Source of the DNA: DAITQM01 sp039794245
GTDB taxonomy: Bacteria > Pseudomonadota > Gammaproteobacteria > Xanthomonadales > Wenzhouxiangellaceae
Reading direction: 5' to 3'
Length of the DNA: 64,000 nt
Assembly: GCA_039794245.1 (NCBI GenBank)
Contig: JBDIVS010000015.1
Span: forward strand, 15,611-79,610
In this document: one piece after another, positions 25,874-35,445 of the stretch
Layout of the letters: every line of letters begins with the position of its first letter
Numbering within the stretch: the first letter of the stretch is position 1
The notes under the pieces: generated by a model
What the model saw: only the letters and a program-made list of their open reading frames with translations
What the model was told of the DNA's origin: nothing
The model's database searches: none
Translations under genes and position numbers: made by a program

Positions 25874-27692
25874 CCGCCGGCGCGTCACCGGCCGCAGCGG
25901 CCAGTAATTCCAGCTCACGTTGCAAGCGATCGGCGGCCCGCTTCGCCGCCGGCGGCAGGGGCGTTGTACCGAGGTGCGAGGCGATGGCGCCGGCCGCGGC
26001 CTGGCCGCTCATTTCGAGCCAGCGGTCGAGCAGGCCGGCTTCGGGTTCGATATAACGCACGCGGTAATCGTCGCCCAAACCGGCGCGCCGCGCCGCGGCG
26101 GCGATGGCCTCCTGCAGGCCGCCCGACTGGTCGATCAGTTTGTGCTCACCGGCCTGCCGGCCGCTCCACACCCGGCCGCCGGCCACGGCCTCGACTTCGG
26201 CCACCTCCAGCGGCCGGTTGGCGGCGACCAGATCGATGAATCGCCGGTAGCCGCGCTCGATCAGCGCCTGGATCATCCGCCCGGCCGCCGCATCGAGCGG
26301 GCGATCGATGCGCAGGGCGCCGGCCAGCGGCGTCGTACCGACCCCGTCGGTATGAATCCCGATCTTGTCGAGCGTCCGGTCGATCGTCGGCCACAGGCCG
26401 AAGATGCCGATCGAACCGGTGATCGTCGTCGGATTGGCCCACACCTCGTCGGCACCCTGGGCGATCCAGTAACCGCCCGAGGCGGCGACATTGCCCATGC
26501 TGACGATGACCGGCTTGCCGGCCTGGCGCAGCGCCAGCATTTCGCGGCGGATGGCTTCGGAAGCCAGCGCGTCGCCGCCCGGGCTGTTGATTCTGAACAC
26601 CACGACTTTGATGTCGTCATTTTCGGCGGCGTAACGCAACAAGGCGCCAAGCGACGCGGCGCCGATGCTGCCCGGCGGCTGCTCGCCGCTGCTGATCGCC
26701 CCTTCGGCAACCACGATGCCGATCTGTGCCGCTCCAGTCGGCGGCCGCGGCTTGAGTCGGAGGTAATCCTCGTGCCCGATGCCGTGCCAGTCGCCGTCGT
26801 CCGCCGCCAGTTCGGCGCGCGCTTCGGGCCAGGACAAAAGCCTGTCGACCAGGCCCATGTCGAGCGCTGCCTGGGCCAGATCGCCGTCCCGTTCGACTGC
26901 GGACATGGCGTAACCTTGGGTCAGACGGTCGATCATCTCGAACGGCAGGCCGCGGTTTAAGGCGATATCGCTCATAAACTGCTGCCACAAGTCGCCGATC
27001 AGCGCCCCGCCGGCACGCCGGTCGGCATCCGACATATCGTCGCGGATAAAAGGCTCGGCTGCCGATTTATATTCGCCGACGCGGAACAGGTGAACATCGA
27101 TGCCGAGCTTGTCCAGGCCGGCGCGGAAATAGTTGCGGTAGTACTGAAAACCTTCGAGCCAGATCAGGCCGTTTGGATCGAGCCAGACTTCGTCGGCCAG
27201 GCTGGAGAGGTAATATTGGCTCTGCGTCAGATCGCTGCCGTAGGCGACGATTTTCTTACCGCTGGCGCGCAGCTTGCTAACGGCATGGCCGAGTTCCTGC
27301 AACTGCGCCAAACCGATCGACGTCATTGTCGATGGATCGAGCAGCACCTGGCGGACCGCCGAATCGCCGGCGGCCATTTCGAGGGCGCGCAACAGATCGC
27401 GCAATTGCGTCTCGGGCTCCTCGTCGCCGAGCAGGCGGCCGATGGCGCGTTCCAGCGGCGTGCCGGTATACTGCTCGACGACCGCGCCACGCGGCTTGAG
27501 CACCAGTGTCGCCTGTTTTGGAATGGTCACGACCTCGCCCGGCGCCAGCAGCAGGCGCAGCAGCAAAATCAAAATCACCAGAAATAACAGGTTCAGCATG
27601 GCCCGCCGCAGGCAATCGATCCAGTGCCAGAAACCGCGCCACAGCCGGCCAATGAACGACCCGTTTGCTGTTTTTAAAGTCACTTCGTTCAT
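25842..27692 (-). CDS. sppA: Signal peptide peptidase SppA, long (67-kDa) type
   Basis: Membrane-bound serine protease that degrades leftover signal peptides. The 616-residue length is that of the double-domain E. coli form. One TM segment sits near residues 30-50; the Lys base is expected in the first domain (GEYKSAAEPFIRDDMS near 205), and the Ser nucleophile in MGNVAASGGYWIAQGADEVW near 405, with NSPGGDALASEAIRREM near 370. Its start overlaps the nfeD end (ATGA type), giving the order qmcA-nfeD-sppA, a membrane quality-control group. Confidence 0.94.
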   Translation of the reverse strand: MNEVTLKTANGSFIGRLWRGFWHWIDCLRRAMLNLLFLVILILLLRLLLAPGEVVTIPKQATLVLKPRGAVVEQYTGTPLERAIGRLLGDEEPETQLRDLLRALEMAAGDSAVRQVLLDPSTMTSIGLAQLQELGHAVSKLRASGKKIVAYGSDLTQSQYYLSSLADEVWLDPNGLIWLEGFQYYRNYFRAGLDKLGIDVHLFRVGEYKSAAEPFIRDDMSDADRRAGGALIGDLWQQFMSDIALNRGLPFEMIDRLTQGYAMSAVERDGDLAQAALDMGLVDRLLSWPEARAELAADDGDWHGIGHEDYLRLKPRPPTGAAQIGIVVAEGAISSGEQPPGSIGAASLGALLRYAAENDDIKVVVFRINSPGGDALASEAIRREMLALRQAGKPVIVSMGNVAASGGYWIAQGADEVWANPTTITGSIGIFGLWPTIDRTLDKIGIHTDGVGTTPLAGALRIDRPLDAAAGRMIQALIERGYRRFIDLVAANRPLEVAEVEAVAGGRVWSGRQAGEHKLIDQSGGLQEAIAAAARRAGLGDDYRVRYIEPEAGLLDRWLEMSGQAAAGAIASHLGTTPLPPAAKRAADRLQRELELLAAAAGDAPAVSAHCLCAPP

Positions 27693-28168
27693 GCCGCATC
27701 CCTGCCGGATTCGCCGCCCGGCGCGGCGACCGCCGTCACTTTTAGCACCACCCCGTCGGTGGCGGTGACTTTCACCTGCGACCCGGCCGGCAAATCGCTG
27801 CCGGTGATTTTCCAGGTGCTGTCATCAACGCGGATCTTGCCGGTACCGTTGACGATCGGCTCGCCGAGCGTAAACACCCGGCCGACGTATTGCCGGCCGC
27901 GCTTGTTCAGCGCCGGCTGGTCGCTCGATGCCGGGTGTCGGCGCCGGTAATTGCGCCAGCCGACGATGCTGGCAACCGACAGCACGGCGAACAGGATGAA
28001 TTGAAACTCGATCCCGATCGCCGGCAAAATCCACAGCACGAAGCCGACGACGATCGCCGCGATGCCGAGCCACAGAAAAAACGCCGCCGGCGCAAACGCT
28101 TCGAGTATCAGCATCACCAGCGCGAAAATCCACCAGTGCCAGAAAACGATCGTCCACTCCGGCTTCAT
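27689..28168 (-). CDS. NfeD-family membrane protein
   Basis: A 159-residue short NfeD protein: three closely spaced hydrophobic helices (about residues 8-75), then an OB-fold domain near 90-155 (VGRVFTLGEPIVNGTGKIRVDD). Short NfeD proteins pair with SPFH (stomatin-like) partners, which is exactly the arrangement here: the SPFH gene ends one base before this start. The start ATG is preceded by GAGGGG. Known family role is in membrane microdomain organisation. Confidence 0.88.
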   Translation of the reverse strand: MKPEWTIVFWHWWIFALVMLILEAFAPAAFFLWLGIAAIVVGFVLWILPAIGIEFQFILFAVLSVASIVGWRNYRRRHPASSDQPALNKRGRQYVGRVFTLGEPIVNGTGKIRVDDSTWKITGSDLPAGSQVKVTATDGVVLKVTAVAAPGGESGRDAA

Positions 28169-28169
28169 A

Positions 28170-29111
28170 TCACGCCCCTCTCGCCTTGCCGCCGGTACGC
28201 GCCGCTTCGGCCAACTCGATGATGCCGGCAAGCGAGCCCAAGACATTGGTCGCCTCGATCGGCAGGATCAGCGTTTTCTGGTTGCCGGAAATCGCCAGCG
28301 CCTTGAGCGCCTCGACATATTTCTGGGCAACGAAATAATTCACCGCCTGGATGTTGCCCTCGGCGATGGCCTTGGAAACCATATCGGTCGCCCTAGCCTC
28401 GGCTTCGGCCAGGCGCTCGCGCGCCTCGGCATCGCGGAACGCCGCTTCGCGCCGGCCTTCGGCCTCGAGGATCGCCGCCTGCTTCTCGCCGTCGGCGCGC
28501 AGGATTTCGGCTTGCCTGAGGCCCTCGGCCTCGAGAATGTTGGCGCGTTTTTCACGCTCGGCCTTCATCTGCCGGGCCATCGACTGCACCAGGTCGGCCG
28601 GCGGCTGGATGTCCTTGATCTCGATGCGCGTCACCTTGACGCCCCACGGCGTCGTCGCCTCATCGACGACGATCAGCAGCCGGGCGTTGATTTCGTCGCG
28701 CTTCGACAACGATTCGTCGAGATCCATCGAGCCGAGCACGGTGCGGACGTTGGTCATCGTCAAATTGAGGATGGCGGTCTCCAGTTGCGCCACCTCGTAG
28801 GCCGCCTTGGCGGCGTCGAGCACCTGGTAGAAAACGACGCCATCGACGCGGACCACGGCATTGTCGCGGGTGATCACATCCTGCGACGGCACGTCGAGCA
28901 CCTGCTCCATCATGTTGACCCGCCGCCCGATGCGGTCGAAAAACGGGATCAGTACATGAAACCCCGGCTCGAACGTCGCACGGTAACGGCCGAAGCGTTC
29001 GATCGTGTACTCGTAACCCTGGCTGACGACGACCGCCCCCTTGATGACGATGATGACCGCCAGGACGATCAGCCCGACGGCGAAATTAAAGAAATTGAAC
29101 AACTCGAACAT
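28170..29111 (-). CDS. qmcA: SPFH/Band 7 protein (stomatin-like, QmcA-type)
   Basis: A 313-residue membrane-anchored SPFH protein: TM near residues 10-30, Band 7 domain near 30-185 (GRYRATFEPGFHVLIPFFDRI, and the stomatin-like ITRDNAVVRVDGVVFYQVLDA), then an Ala/Glu-rich coiled coil (about 185-250). The C-terminus includes the conserved YVEALKALA and LILPIEATNVLGSL blocks. Together with the adjoining nfeD it forms the classic slipin/NfeD pair. Confidence 0.92.
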   Translation of the reverse strand: MFELFNFFNFAVGLIVLAVIIVIKGAVVVSQGYEYTIERFGRYRATFEPGFHVLIPFFDRIGRRVNMMEQVLDVPSQDVITRDNAVVRVDGVVFYQVLDAAKAAYEVAQLETAILNLTMTNVRTVLGSMDLDESLSKRDEINARLLIVVDEATTPWGVKVTRIEIKDIQPPADLVQSMARQMKAEREKRANILEAEGLRQAEILRADGEKQAAILEAEGRREAAFRDAEARERLAEAEARATDMVSKAIAEGNIQAVNYFVAQKYVEALKALAISGNQKTLILPIEATNVLGSLAGIIELAEAARTGGKARGA

Positions 29112-29147
29112 GACCTCTCCCCTGTCCGGCAGGCGCCCGGCGCCCGC

Positions 29148-29537
29148 TCAAAACCAATGACGGATCATCAACAGCACCGCCCCGCCGGCCAATAGCAGCC
29201 AGGTCAGGGCCGTGCCGGCCATCCGTCCCGGCGACGCACCGCTCGACCGGCCGAGGCCGAAGGCGTGCAGCAGGCGGGCGGTCATCAGCACCGCGCCGTA
29301 AAGGTGCAACCCCCAGGCCGGCAGGCCGCCGAGCTCCAGGAGCAGCATCAAGATGAGCGCCAGCGGCACATATTCGGTGAAATTGGCCTGCACGCGGACG
29401 GCGCGTTCCAGGTCGGCGTGCCCGGCCGTCCCGACGCCCACCTTGTGGCGCTGGCGCAGACCGACAACGAGGAACGACAGGTAAACGAGCAACAGCGCGG
29501 CCAGCGCGCCATACAACGCGGTGATCGAGGCAGTCAT
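29148..29537 (-). CDS. MAPEG-family membrane protein
   Basis: A 129-residue four-helix membrane protein of the MAPEG family (glutathione-dependent enzymes and relatives). The signature region VRVQANFTEYVPLALIL at about residues 48-64 matches the family's ExxxNxxE/Y-type motif. Bacterial members are mostly uncharacterised. It stands 36 bp upstream of the SPFH gene on the same strand. Confidence 0.85.
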   Translation of the reverse strand: MTASITALYGALAALLLVYLSFLVVGLRQRHKVGVGTAGHADLERAVRVQANFTEYVPLALILMLLLELGGLPAWGLHLYGAVLMTARLLHAFGLGRSSGASPGRMAGTALTWLLLAGGAVLLMIRHWF

Positions 29538-29629
29538 CGGCGATCTCTCCCGTGGGTGTGGACGATCAGGCGCTTATCATCGCCGAAGTTGGCGACAAAT
29601 GAAACCGTGCTGCGGGCGGCGGGCGAAAA

Positions 29630-30856
29630 TCAGGCGGCGCGCCGGCCGGGGCGATCGGCGCCGCTGGCGGCCAGCGCCTGTTCGAGATCGGCGATCAGAT
29701 CGGCGGGGTGTTCCAGCCCGGCGGCCAGCCGGATCAGGCCGGGACTGATCCCGGCCGCGGCCAGCGCCTCGGCGCCGTAAGTGGCATGGGTCATCGACGC
29801 CGGGTGTTCGACCAGCGTTTCGGCATCACCCAGGCTGACCGCCAACCGGCAGAGCTCGAGGCGGTCCAAAAAACGCACCGCGGCATCGTAACCGCCGTGC
29901 AGTTCGAACGTGAGCAGCGCCCCGCCGCCTTGCATCTGCCGGCTGCGCAACGCCGCGGCGGGATGGTCGTCGAACCCCGGCCAGGTCACCTGGCTTACCT
30001 CCGGACGGCGGCGCAGCCAGGCGGCGAGCCGGCCGGCGTTGTCCTGATGCCGCGCCACGCGCAGTGCCAGGGTTTTCAGACCGCGCAGGATCAGCCAGGC
30101 GGCGAATGGGTCGAGCACGGCGCCGACCGTTTTCAACGGCCCGTGGCGCAGCGCTTCGAGGCGCTCGCGGTCGCCGCACACCGCGCCGGCGATCACATCG
30201 CCGTGACCATTCAGAAACTTCGTCGCGCTGTGGACGACGAGATCGGCGCCACAGGCGAGCGGTTGTTGCAGGAGCGGCGTCATGAAGGTGTTATCGACGA
30301 TCACCGTCAGGCCGCGGCGGTGGGCGATTGCGGCCAGCGGTGCGATGTCCACCACCTCGAGCGTCGGGTTGACCGGCGTTTCGAGATACAGCACGCGGCT
30401 TTCGGGGCGCAGCGCGGCATTCAGGCTGGCGGGGGTGATCGCCGCCAGACGGGTCGCCGCGATCCCGAACCCGGCCAGGGTTTCGTCGATCAGGGTATGG
30501 GTGCAGCCGTACAGGCAGCGGCTGGTGATCAGATGGTCGCCGGCTTTCAGTGACGCCAACAGGGCGGCGGAAACCGCGCCCATCCCCGAGGCGAAGGCGA
30601 CCGCATCTTCAGCCCCTTCGAGGGCTGCCAGGCGTTCTTCCAACTCGCGCACCGTCGGATTACCGAGCCGCGTATAGACATAGCCGCTGCCGCCGCCGGC
30701 AAACCGCTCAGCACCCTCGGCGGCATTGTGAAAACTGAACGTCGAGGTCTGAAAAAGCGGCGCGGCGAGCGCCCCGTGGGCGTGTTCGGTGTGCCGGCGA
30801 CCGTGGATCGCCACCGTTTCGGGGTGCAACGCGGCCGGTTGTGAATCAGTGACCAT
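29630..30856 (-). CDS. Methionine gamma-lyase (PLP-dependent, Cys/Met metabolism family)
   Basis: A 408-residue PLP enzyme. The Schiff-base Lys is in VHSATKFLNGHGDVIAG (about residue 213), the phosphate-cup Tyr in SGYVYTRLGNPT near 60, and a Cys in SRCLYGCTHT near 118, at the position (Cys116 in the Pseudomonas enzyme) that marks methionine gamma-lyases. Expected reaction: methionine to methanethiol, 2-oxobutyrate and ammonia. The start MVTDSQPAAL was preferred to a TTG nine codons earlier. An Lrp/AsnC regulator is directly upstream, 48 bp away, as is common for this gene. Confidence 0.82.
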   Translation of the reverse strand: MVTDSQPAALHPETVAIHGRRHTEHAHGALAAPLFQTSTFSFHNAAEGAERFAGGGSGYVYTRLGNPTVRELEERLAALEGAEDAVAFASGMGAVSAALLASLKAGDHLITSRCLYGCTHTLIDETLAGFGIAATRLAAITPASLNAALRPESRVLYLETPVNPTLEVVDIAPLAAIAHRRGLTVIVDNTFMTPLLQQPLACGADLVVHSATKFLNGHGDVIAGAVCGDRERLEALRHGPLKTVGAVLDPFAAWLILRGLKTLALRVARHQDNAGRLAAWLRRRPEVSQVTWPGFDDHPAAALRSRQMQGGGALLTFELHGGYDAAVRFLDRLELCRLAVSLGDAETLVEHPASMTHATYGAEALAAAGISPGLIRLAAGLEHPADLIADLEQALAASGADRPGRRAA

Positions 30857-30904
30857 GAGTCGAATCCTCCGCGGCAGCCGCAACGCCGCCTGCCGCCCGC
30901 CCGC

Positions 30905-31390
30905 TCAACCGGGCGGCGGCAGCGGCAACGCGGTGCTCAGCTTGATTTCCTTCAAAACGACGCTGGTATGGATCCGGGCGATGCCGGGAATCGGGATCAG
31001 CCGGCCGGAGATGAAGCGGTGCAGCGCCTCGGTGTTGGCCACCGCGACCTTCAGCAGATAATCGTATTCGCCGGTCAAATGGTGGCATTCCAACACCTCG
31101 GGCAAAGCGGTGATGCGGTCGAGGATCGTCGCGATCCGGTCATGCTGGTGCAGCTCCAGCGATAATTCGATAAAACACAGATTGTCGAGGCCGAGCCGCC
31201 GCCGGTCGAGCACAGCGTGGTACCCTTGGATCACGCCGGACTCCTCCAGCCGCCTGACCCGTGTCAGACAGGCCGGCGGCGACAGATGCACCCGATCGGC
31301 CAGTTCACGGTTGCTGATCCGGCCGTTGCGCTGCAAGGCGGCGAGCAAGGCCCGGTCGAGGCGATCCAGTTCATGCGGCATCTTCGTCAC
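30905..31390 (-). CDS. Lrp/AsnC-family transcriptional regulator
   Basis: A 161-residue regulator with an N-terminal winged HTH (RALLAALQRNGRISNRELADR, residues 12-32, then SPPACLTRVRRLEESGVI) and a C-terminal RAM ligand-binding domain (LECHHLTGEYDYLLKVAV near 98-115). It precedes methionine gamma-lyase on the same strand and probably controls it in response to an amino acid. Divergent from the isoaspartyl peptidase gene. Confidence 0.9.
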   Translation of the reverse strand: MTKMPHELDRLDRALLAALQRNGRISNRELADRVHLSPPACLTRVRRLEESGVIQGYHAVLDRRRLGLDNLCFIELSLELHQHDRIATILDRITALPEVLECHHLTGEYDYLLKVAVANTEALHRFISGRLIPIPGIARIHTSVVLKEIKLSTALPLPPPG

Positions 31391-31456
31391 TATCCTGTAT
31401 CAAAGAACCGGTCATTATTTGATTTCTGTCAATTACCGAATTTTATTAGGTTTATT

Positions 31457-32530
31457 ATGGCACCACTTTATGAAATACGGAAACCATCCGGAAAATCCAG
31501 CATTGGAAGAACGATCGTCGGCATCGTTTTCGCCCTCCCGGCGCTACTCGCCCTCATCGCCGGGGGAACGCCGATGACCCACGCCGCCGAACCGGCCCGC
31601 CCGGTCGCCATTGCGATCCACGGCGGGGCCGGCACGATCGAACGCAGCGCGCTGACCGCCGAGCACGAAAAGCAGATCCGCGAGGCGCTCGAACAGGCGG
31701 TGCGGGCCGGCCACCGGATTCTGGCCACCGGCGGCTCGAGTCTCGAGGCGGTCGCCGCGGCCATCGTGATCCTCGAGGATTCGCCCCATTTCAACGCCGG
31801 GCGTGGCGCCGTGCTGAACGAGGACGGCGAAGTCGAACTCGACGCCGCGCTCATGAACGGCGCCGACCTTTCAGCCGGGGCGGTGGCCGCGGTCCGCGGC
31901 GTCAAGAACCCGATCCTGCTGGCCCGCGCCGTACTCGATCACTCACCGCACGTGCTGCTCGGCGGGCGCGGCGCCGAACAGTTCGGGCGCGAACAGCACC
32001 TCGAGTTCATGCCCGCCGAGTATTTCAAAACCGAATTCCGGCAGGAACAATGGCGCCGGCGCAAGGAAAGCCAGGCCGGCTACAACGCAGCGGCACTCGA
32101 CAAGGCGCGCTGGTATTCGACGGTCGGCGCAGTGGCCCTCGACCGCGGCGGACAACTGGCCGCAGCGACCTCGACCGGCGGCCTGACGATGAAACGCTGG
32201 GGGCGGATCGGCGATTCGCCGCTGATCGGCGCCGGAACCTACGCCGACAGCCGCTATTGCGCGGTCAGCGGCACCGGCCACGGCGAGTATTTCATCCGCG
32301 CCGCAGTCGCCCACGATATCTGCGCCCGGGTTCGCGACCGCGGCGTCTCGGTCGGAGAAGCGGCCCGCCAGGTCGTCTTCGACGTGCTCAAACCGATGGG
32401 CGGCGACGGCGGCGTGATCGCGCTCGGCCCAGGCGGCGAGATCGCGATGCCGTTCAACACCCCCGGCATGTACCGCGCCGCAATTGGTCCGGACGGCCGG
32501 CTCGAAGTGGCGATCTTCGCCGATGAGTGA
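31457..32530 (+). CDS. iaaA: Isoaspartyl peptidase / type III L-asparaginase, exported
   Basis: An Ntn-hydrolase of 357 residues. After a hydrophobic N-terminal segment (about 20-38, likely signal peptide ending near HAAEP), the alpha subunit begins at VAIAIHGGAGTIERS. The autoproteolysis site and nucleophile Thr are in WYSTVGAVALDRGG near residue 220, followed by the beta subunit with ATSTGGLTMKRWGRIGDSP and GTGHGEYFIR. Expected activity is hydrolysis of beta-aspartyl dipeptides and asparagine in the periplasm. The start was set at the ATG ahead of the signal peptide. Confidence 0.9.
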   Translation: MAPLYEIRKPSGKSSIGRTIVGIVFALPALLALIAGGTPMTHAAEPARPVAIAIHGGAGTIERSALTAEHEKQIREALEQAVRAGHRILATGGSSLEAVAAAIVILEDSPHFNAGRGAVLNEDGEVELDAALMNGADLSAGAVAAVRGVKNPILLARAVLDHSPHVLLGGRGAEQFGREQHLEFMPAEYFKTEFRQEQWRRRKESQAGYNAAALDKARWYSTVGAVALDRGGQLAAATSTGGLTMKRWGRIGDSPLIGAGTYADSRYCAVSGTGHGEYFIRAAVAHDICARVRDRGVSVGEAARQVVFDVLKPMGGDGGVIALGPGGEIAMPFNTPGMYRAAIGPDGRLEVAIFADE

Positions 32531-32607
32531 GCTGGCCCAGCAGCAAACTGTCATCGACTGTTGTTAAATTATTGGATTAACCCATCTGCACACGGCATCA
32601 AGGAACA

Positions 32608-33447
32608 ATGATGACCCGCTCAATTCGCCCTCTGTTGCCCCTTCTGATCTCGATCTTTTTACTGTCGATCCCGCCGACGGCGTTCGGCTGGGGTAAAACC
32701 GGGCACCGGGTTTCGGGCCAACTGGCCGAAGCGCACCTGACGAGCGAAGCGCGCATCGCAATTGCAGCGTTGCTCGGTGACGAGACCCTGGCCGAAGTCT
32801 CGACTTATGCCGACGAAATGCGCTCCGACCCAAGCGAGTTCTGGCAGAAAACCGCCAGCCCCTGGCACTACGTCACCGTACCACCGGGCCGGACCTACGA
32901 CGATGCCGACGTACCGCCGCAAGGCGATGCAGTCACCGCACTCTTGCGCTTCGCATCGACGCTACGCGATGCCGATTCGTCATTGGCCGACAAACGCCTG
33001 GCGCTGAAATTCGCCGTCCACATCGTCGCCGACCTGCACCAGCCGCTGCACGTTGGCAACGGCCGCGACCGCGGCGGCAACGATGTCGCGGTGACGTTCT
33101 TCGGCCGGCCGACCAATCTGCACGCCGTCTGGGACGAAGCACTGATCGACCACGAGCAGTTGTCGTACAGCGAACTGGCCGGGCAGTTGGCACGGCATAC
33201 GACCGCGGCCGAAACGCTCGCCTGGCTCGACCCCGAGCCGCGCACGTGGATCGCCGAAAGCTTGGCTCTGCGCGAAGAGATCTATCCCGCCGAACGGGAT
33301 CTGCGCTGGGAATACGTCTTCCACTACCTGCCCGCCGCCAAACTCCGCCTCAGACAATCCGGTGTCCGGCTGGCCGCTTGGTTGAACCGGGTGTTCGATC
33401 GCCGGGTCGCAGAGCGCATCCTGGCCCAGGCGGCGTTGGAAAAGTAG
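32608..33447 (+). CDS. S1/P1-family nuclease, secreted
   Basis: A 279-residue secreted zinc nuclease. The signal peptide (residues 1-26) ends at AFG, exposing the N-terminal Trp of WGKTGHRVSGQLAE that coordinates zinc in this family. Further ligands lie in SPWHYVTVP near 88, HIVADLHQPLHVGNGRDRGGND near 133-155 and NLHAVWDEALI near 172. Members cut single-stranded DNA/RNA and release 5' nucleotides. It follows iaaA by 77 bp and could share its transcript; the following gene is convergent. Confidence 0.92.
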   Translation: MMTRSIRPLLPLLISIFLLSIPPTAFGWGKTGHRVSGQLAEAHLTSEARIAIAALLGDETLAEVSTYADEMRSDPSEFWQKTASPWHYVTVPPGRTYDDADVPPQGDAVTALLRFASTLRDADSSLADKRLALKFAVHIVADLHQPLHVGNGRDRGGNDVAVTFFGRPTNLHAVWDEALIDHEQLSYSELAGQLARHTTAAETLAWLDPEPRTWIAESLALREEIYPAERDLRWEYVFHYLPAAKLRLRQSGVRLAAWLNRVFDRRVAERILAQAALEK

Positions 33448-33502
33448 ACCGCCCCCGGGTTGCGGTTTCGGCGCCGCGACGGCAGCACGCCGCTGCCCCC
33501 CG

Positions 33503-33546
33503 GTGAACGGGGCATGGCGCGATGGGGAGCGCCACGCCCCGTTCAC
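33503..33546. terminator. GC-rich hairpin between convergent genes
   Basis: The inverted repeat GTGAACGGGGC...GCCCCGTTCAC, extended by GGCGC/GCGCC inside, makes a stem of about 17 bp. It sits between the nuclease and glycosyltransferase 3' ends and may terminate both directions. There is no U tract. Confidence 0.4.
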
Positions 33547-33551
33547 ACCGT

Positions 33552-34580
33552 TCACATGGCGGCGCACGCTTCAGGGACGGGCAGGTTCGCCGGTTCCAGC
33601 AGCCTCAGAAAACGCCCTGTCGAGCGTCGCCAGGAATAGGCCTCGGCGTGTTCCCGGCACGCCACCGGGTCGCAGGCCAGGGCGCGATAGACGGCGCTTT
33701 CCAGATCCTCGTCCAACGCCCCGGTCACGCCGTCGATCACCACATCCTGCGGTCCCTGCACCGGGAAGGCGGCGACCGGTACGCCGCAGGCCAGCGCTTC
33801 GAGCATCACTAGGCCTAGGGTATCGGTCAGGCTCGGAAAGACAAATACGTCGGCGGCGGCCAGGATGCGGGCCAGCGCCTCACCGTGGCGATAGCCGATA
33901 AACCGTGCCCGCGGGTATCGCCGTTGCAGCGCGGCGCATGCCGGTCCGTCGCCGACGACCACCTGGCTGCCCGGCAGGTCGAGATCGAGAAACGCTTCGA
34001 GATTTTTTTCCGGCGCGACGCGGCCCATGTACATCGCCACAGGGCGGGGAAAATCAAGGGCATCCTTGCCGTAAAACCTGAACAGATCGATATCGACGCC
34101 GCCCGGCCAGATGGCCAGACGCCCGAAACCGCGCCGCTCGAGATCGGCTTTCTGGGTCGGCGAGCGGACCAGCGTGCGCGCCGCGGCGCCGTGAAAGCGC
34201 CTGAGCCAGGCATAACTCGCGGTGATCGGGATCGGCATCCGGTAACGAAGGTATTCGGGAAATCGCGTATGGCACGAGGTGGTGAACGAGCGTCCGGCCC
34301 GCCGGCACCAACGTCGCGCCGCGAATCCCAGCGGTCCTTCGGTGGCGATATGGATCGCCTCGAAGTCATCGGCTTCGAGCAGGCGCGCGACTTGTTTACC
34401 GGCCAGCACCGAAAGCCGGATTTCAGGATAGCTCGGGCACGGCACGGTGCGAAAGCGGTCGGGGCCGATGACCGTGACCCGATGTCCCAGCGCTGCACAA
34501 TCCCGCGCCGTGTTCTGCAAGGTGCGCACGACACCGTTGACCTGCGGCAGCCAGGCGTCGGTGACCAGTGCGATGTTCAT
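33552..34580 (-). CDS. GT4 glycosyltransferase, probable Agt-type glycolipid synthase
   Basis: A 342-residue family 4 glycosyltransferase: N-terminal acceptor domain beginning MNIALVTDAWLPQVNGVVRT, then donor domain with MYMGRVAPEKNLEAFLDLD near 188, VVGDGPACAALQRRYP near 210 and SLTDTLGLVMLEALACG near 255. Sequence alone suggests a lipid or mannosyl-type transferase. Its start overlaps (ATGA) the upstream metallophosphoesterase, an arrangement known for plcP-agt operons in which Agt puts glucose or glucuronate on diacylglycerol during phosphate shortage. That assignment rests on context. Confidence 0.7.
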   Translation of the reverse strand: MNIALVTDAWLPQVNGVVRTLQNTARDCAALGHRVTVIGPDRFRTVPCPSYPEIRLSVLAGKQVARLLEADDFEAIHIATEGPLGFAARRWCRRAGRSFTTSCHTRFPEYLRYRMPIPITASYAWLRRFHGAAARTLVRSPTQKADLERRGFGRLAIWPGGVDIDLFRFYGKDALDFPRPVAMYMGRVAPEKNLEAFLDLDLPGSQVVVGDGPACAALQRRYPRARFIGYRHGEALARILAAADVFVFPSLTDTLGLVMLEALACGVPVAAFPVQGPQDVVIDGVTGALDEDLESAVYRALACDPVACREHAEAYSWRRSTGRFLRLLEPANLPVPEACAAM

Positions 34581-35398
34581 GCCGCGGCATCCGTCGTGGT
34601 TTGCGCCGCGAAGATCTCCAGTACCTTCAGCGTTTCGCCGTGTTCCGTCCAGTGGACGAGCTCGATGACGCCGTCCCACCGTTCGAGTAACGCCGTACAG
34701 CTTTCCACCCAATCCCCGCAATTGAGATAGGCGAGCTTGCCGACAAAGGCGATTTCCGGGCGGTGGATATGGCCGCAGACGATGCCATCGACCCCGCGCT
34801 TTTCGGCCTCGGCAGCCAGTATCTGTTCGTAACGGCCGATATACTGCACAGCATTTTTGACCTTGTGTTTTAAAAACGCGGCCAGCGACCAATATCCTTT
34901 CTTCATCCGCCGCCTGAACCAGTTCACCAGGCGGTTCATTTTGAGCAAAAGTTCGTAGAGCACTGCACCGACCACGGCGAGCACCCGCGAGTGCCGCACG
35001 ACGTAATCGAACTGGTCGCCATGGATGATCAGAAGCCGGCGGCCGTCGGCGGTCGTGTGGATCGCGTCATCGAGAATCTCGATGTTGCCCATCTTCAAAC
35101 CGTTGTAGCTGCGCACGACCTCGTCGTGGTTGCCCGGGATGAAGACCACGCGCACCCCGTTCTTGGCCTTGCCCAGGATACGGCGTACCACGTCGTTGTG
35201 CGCCTGCGGCCAGAACGGCCGGCGTTTCAGGGCCCAGAAATCGACGATGTCGCCGACCAGGTAAAGCGTCTGGCAATGGACCGCGTACAGAAAACCGGAC
35301 AGGTATCCGGCGCTGCACCCCGGCGAACCCAGGTGGACATCGGATATCCATACCGTCCGCACGTTTCGCACCGTCTTGATATCCGAGATATTATCCAT
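34577..35398 (-). CDS. Calcineurin-like phosphoesterase, PlcP-like (LpxH superfamily)
   Basis: A 273-residue metallophosphoesterase. Metal-binding motifs in order: WISDVHLGS (18-26), LVGDIVDFW near 48, IPGNHDE near 88, LIIHGDQFD near 123 and VCGHIHRPE near 213. Automated tools usually call this family UDP-2,3-diacylglucosamine diphosphatase, but the tight pair with a GT4 gene, a Pho-box-like site in front and nearby galU and ugd fit PlcP, the phospholipase C that converts phospholipids to diacylglycerol under phosphate limitation. An LpxH-type role cannot be excluded. Confidence 0.7.
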   Translation of the reverse strand: MDNISDIKTVRNVRTVWISDVHLGSPGCSAGYLSGFLYAVHCQTLYLVGDIVDFWALKRRPFWPQAHNDVVRRILGKAKNGVRVVFIPGNHDEVVRSYNGLKMGNIEILDDAIHTTADGRRLLIIHGDQFDYVVRHSRVLAVVGAVLYELLLKMNRLVNWFRRRMKKGYWSLAAFLKHKVKNAVQYIGRYEQILAAEAEKRGVDGIVCGHIHRPEIAFVGKLAYLNCGDWVESCTALLERWDGVIELVHWTEHGETLKVLEIFAAQTTTDAAA

Positions 35399-35445
35399 GC
35401 GGCAAACCTCTTGAGCCGTCTATGCAGCACAGGCTATACCGCGAC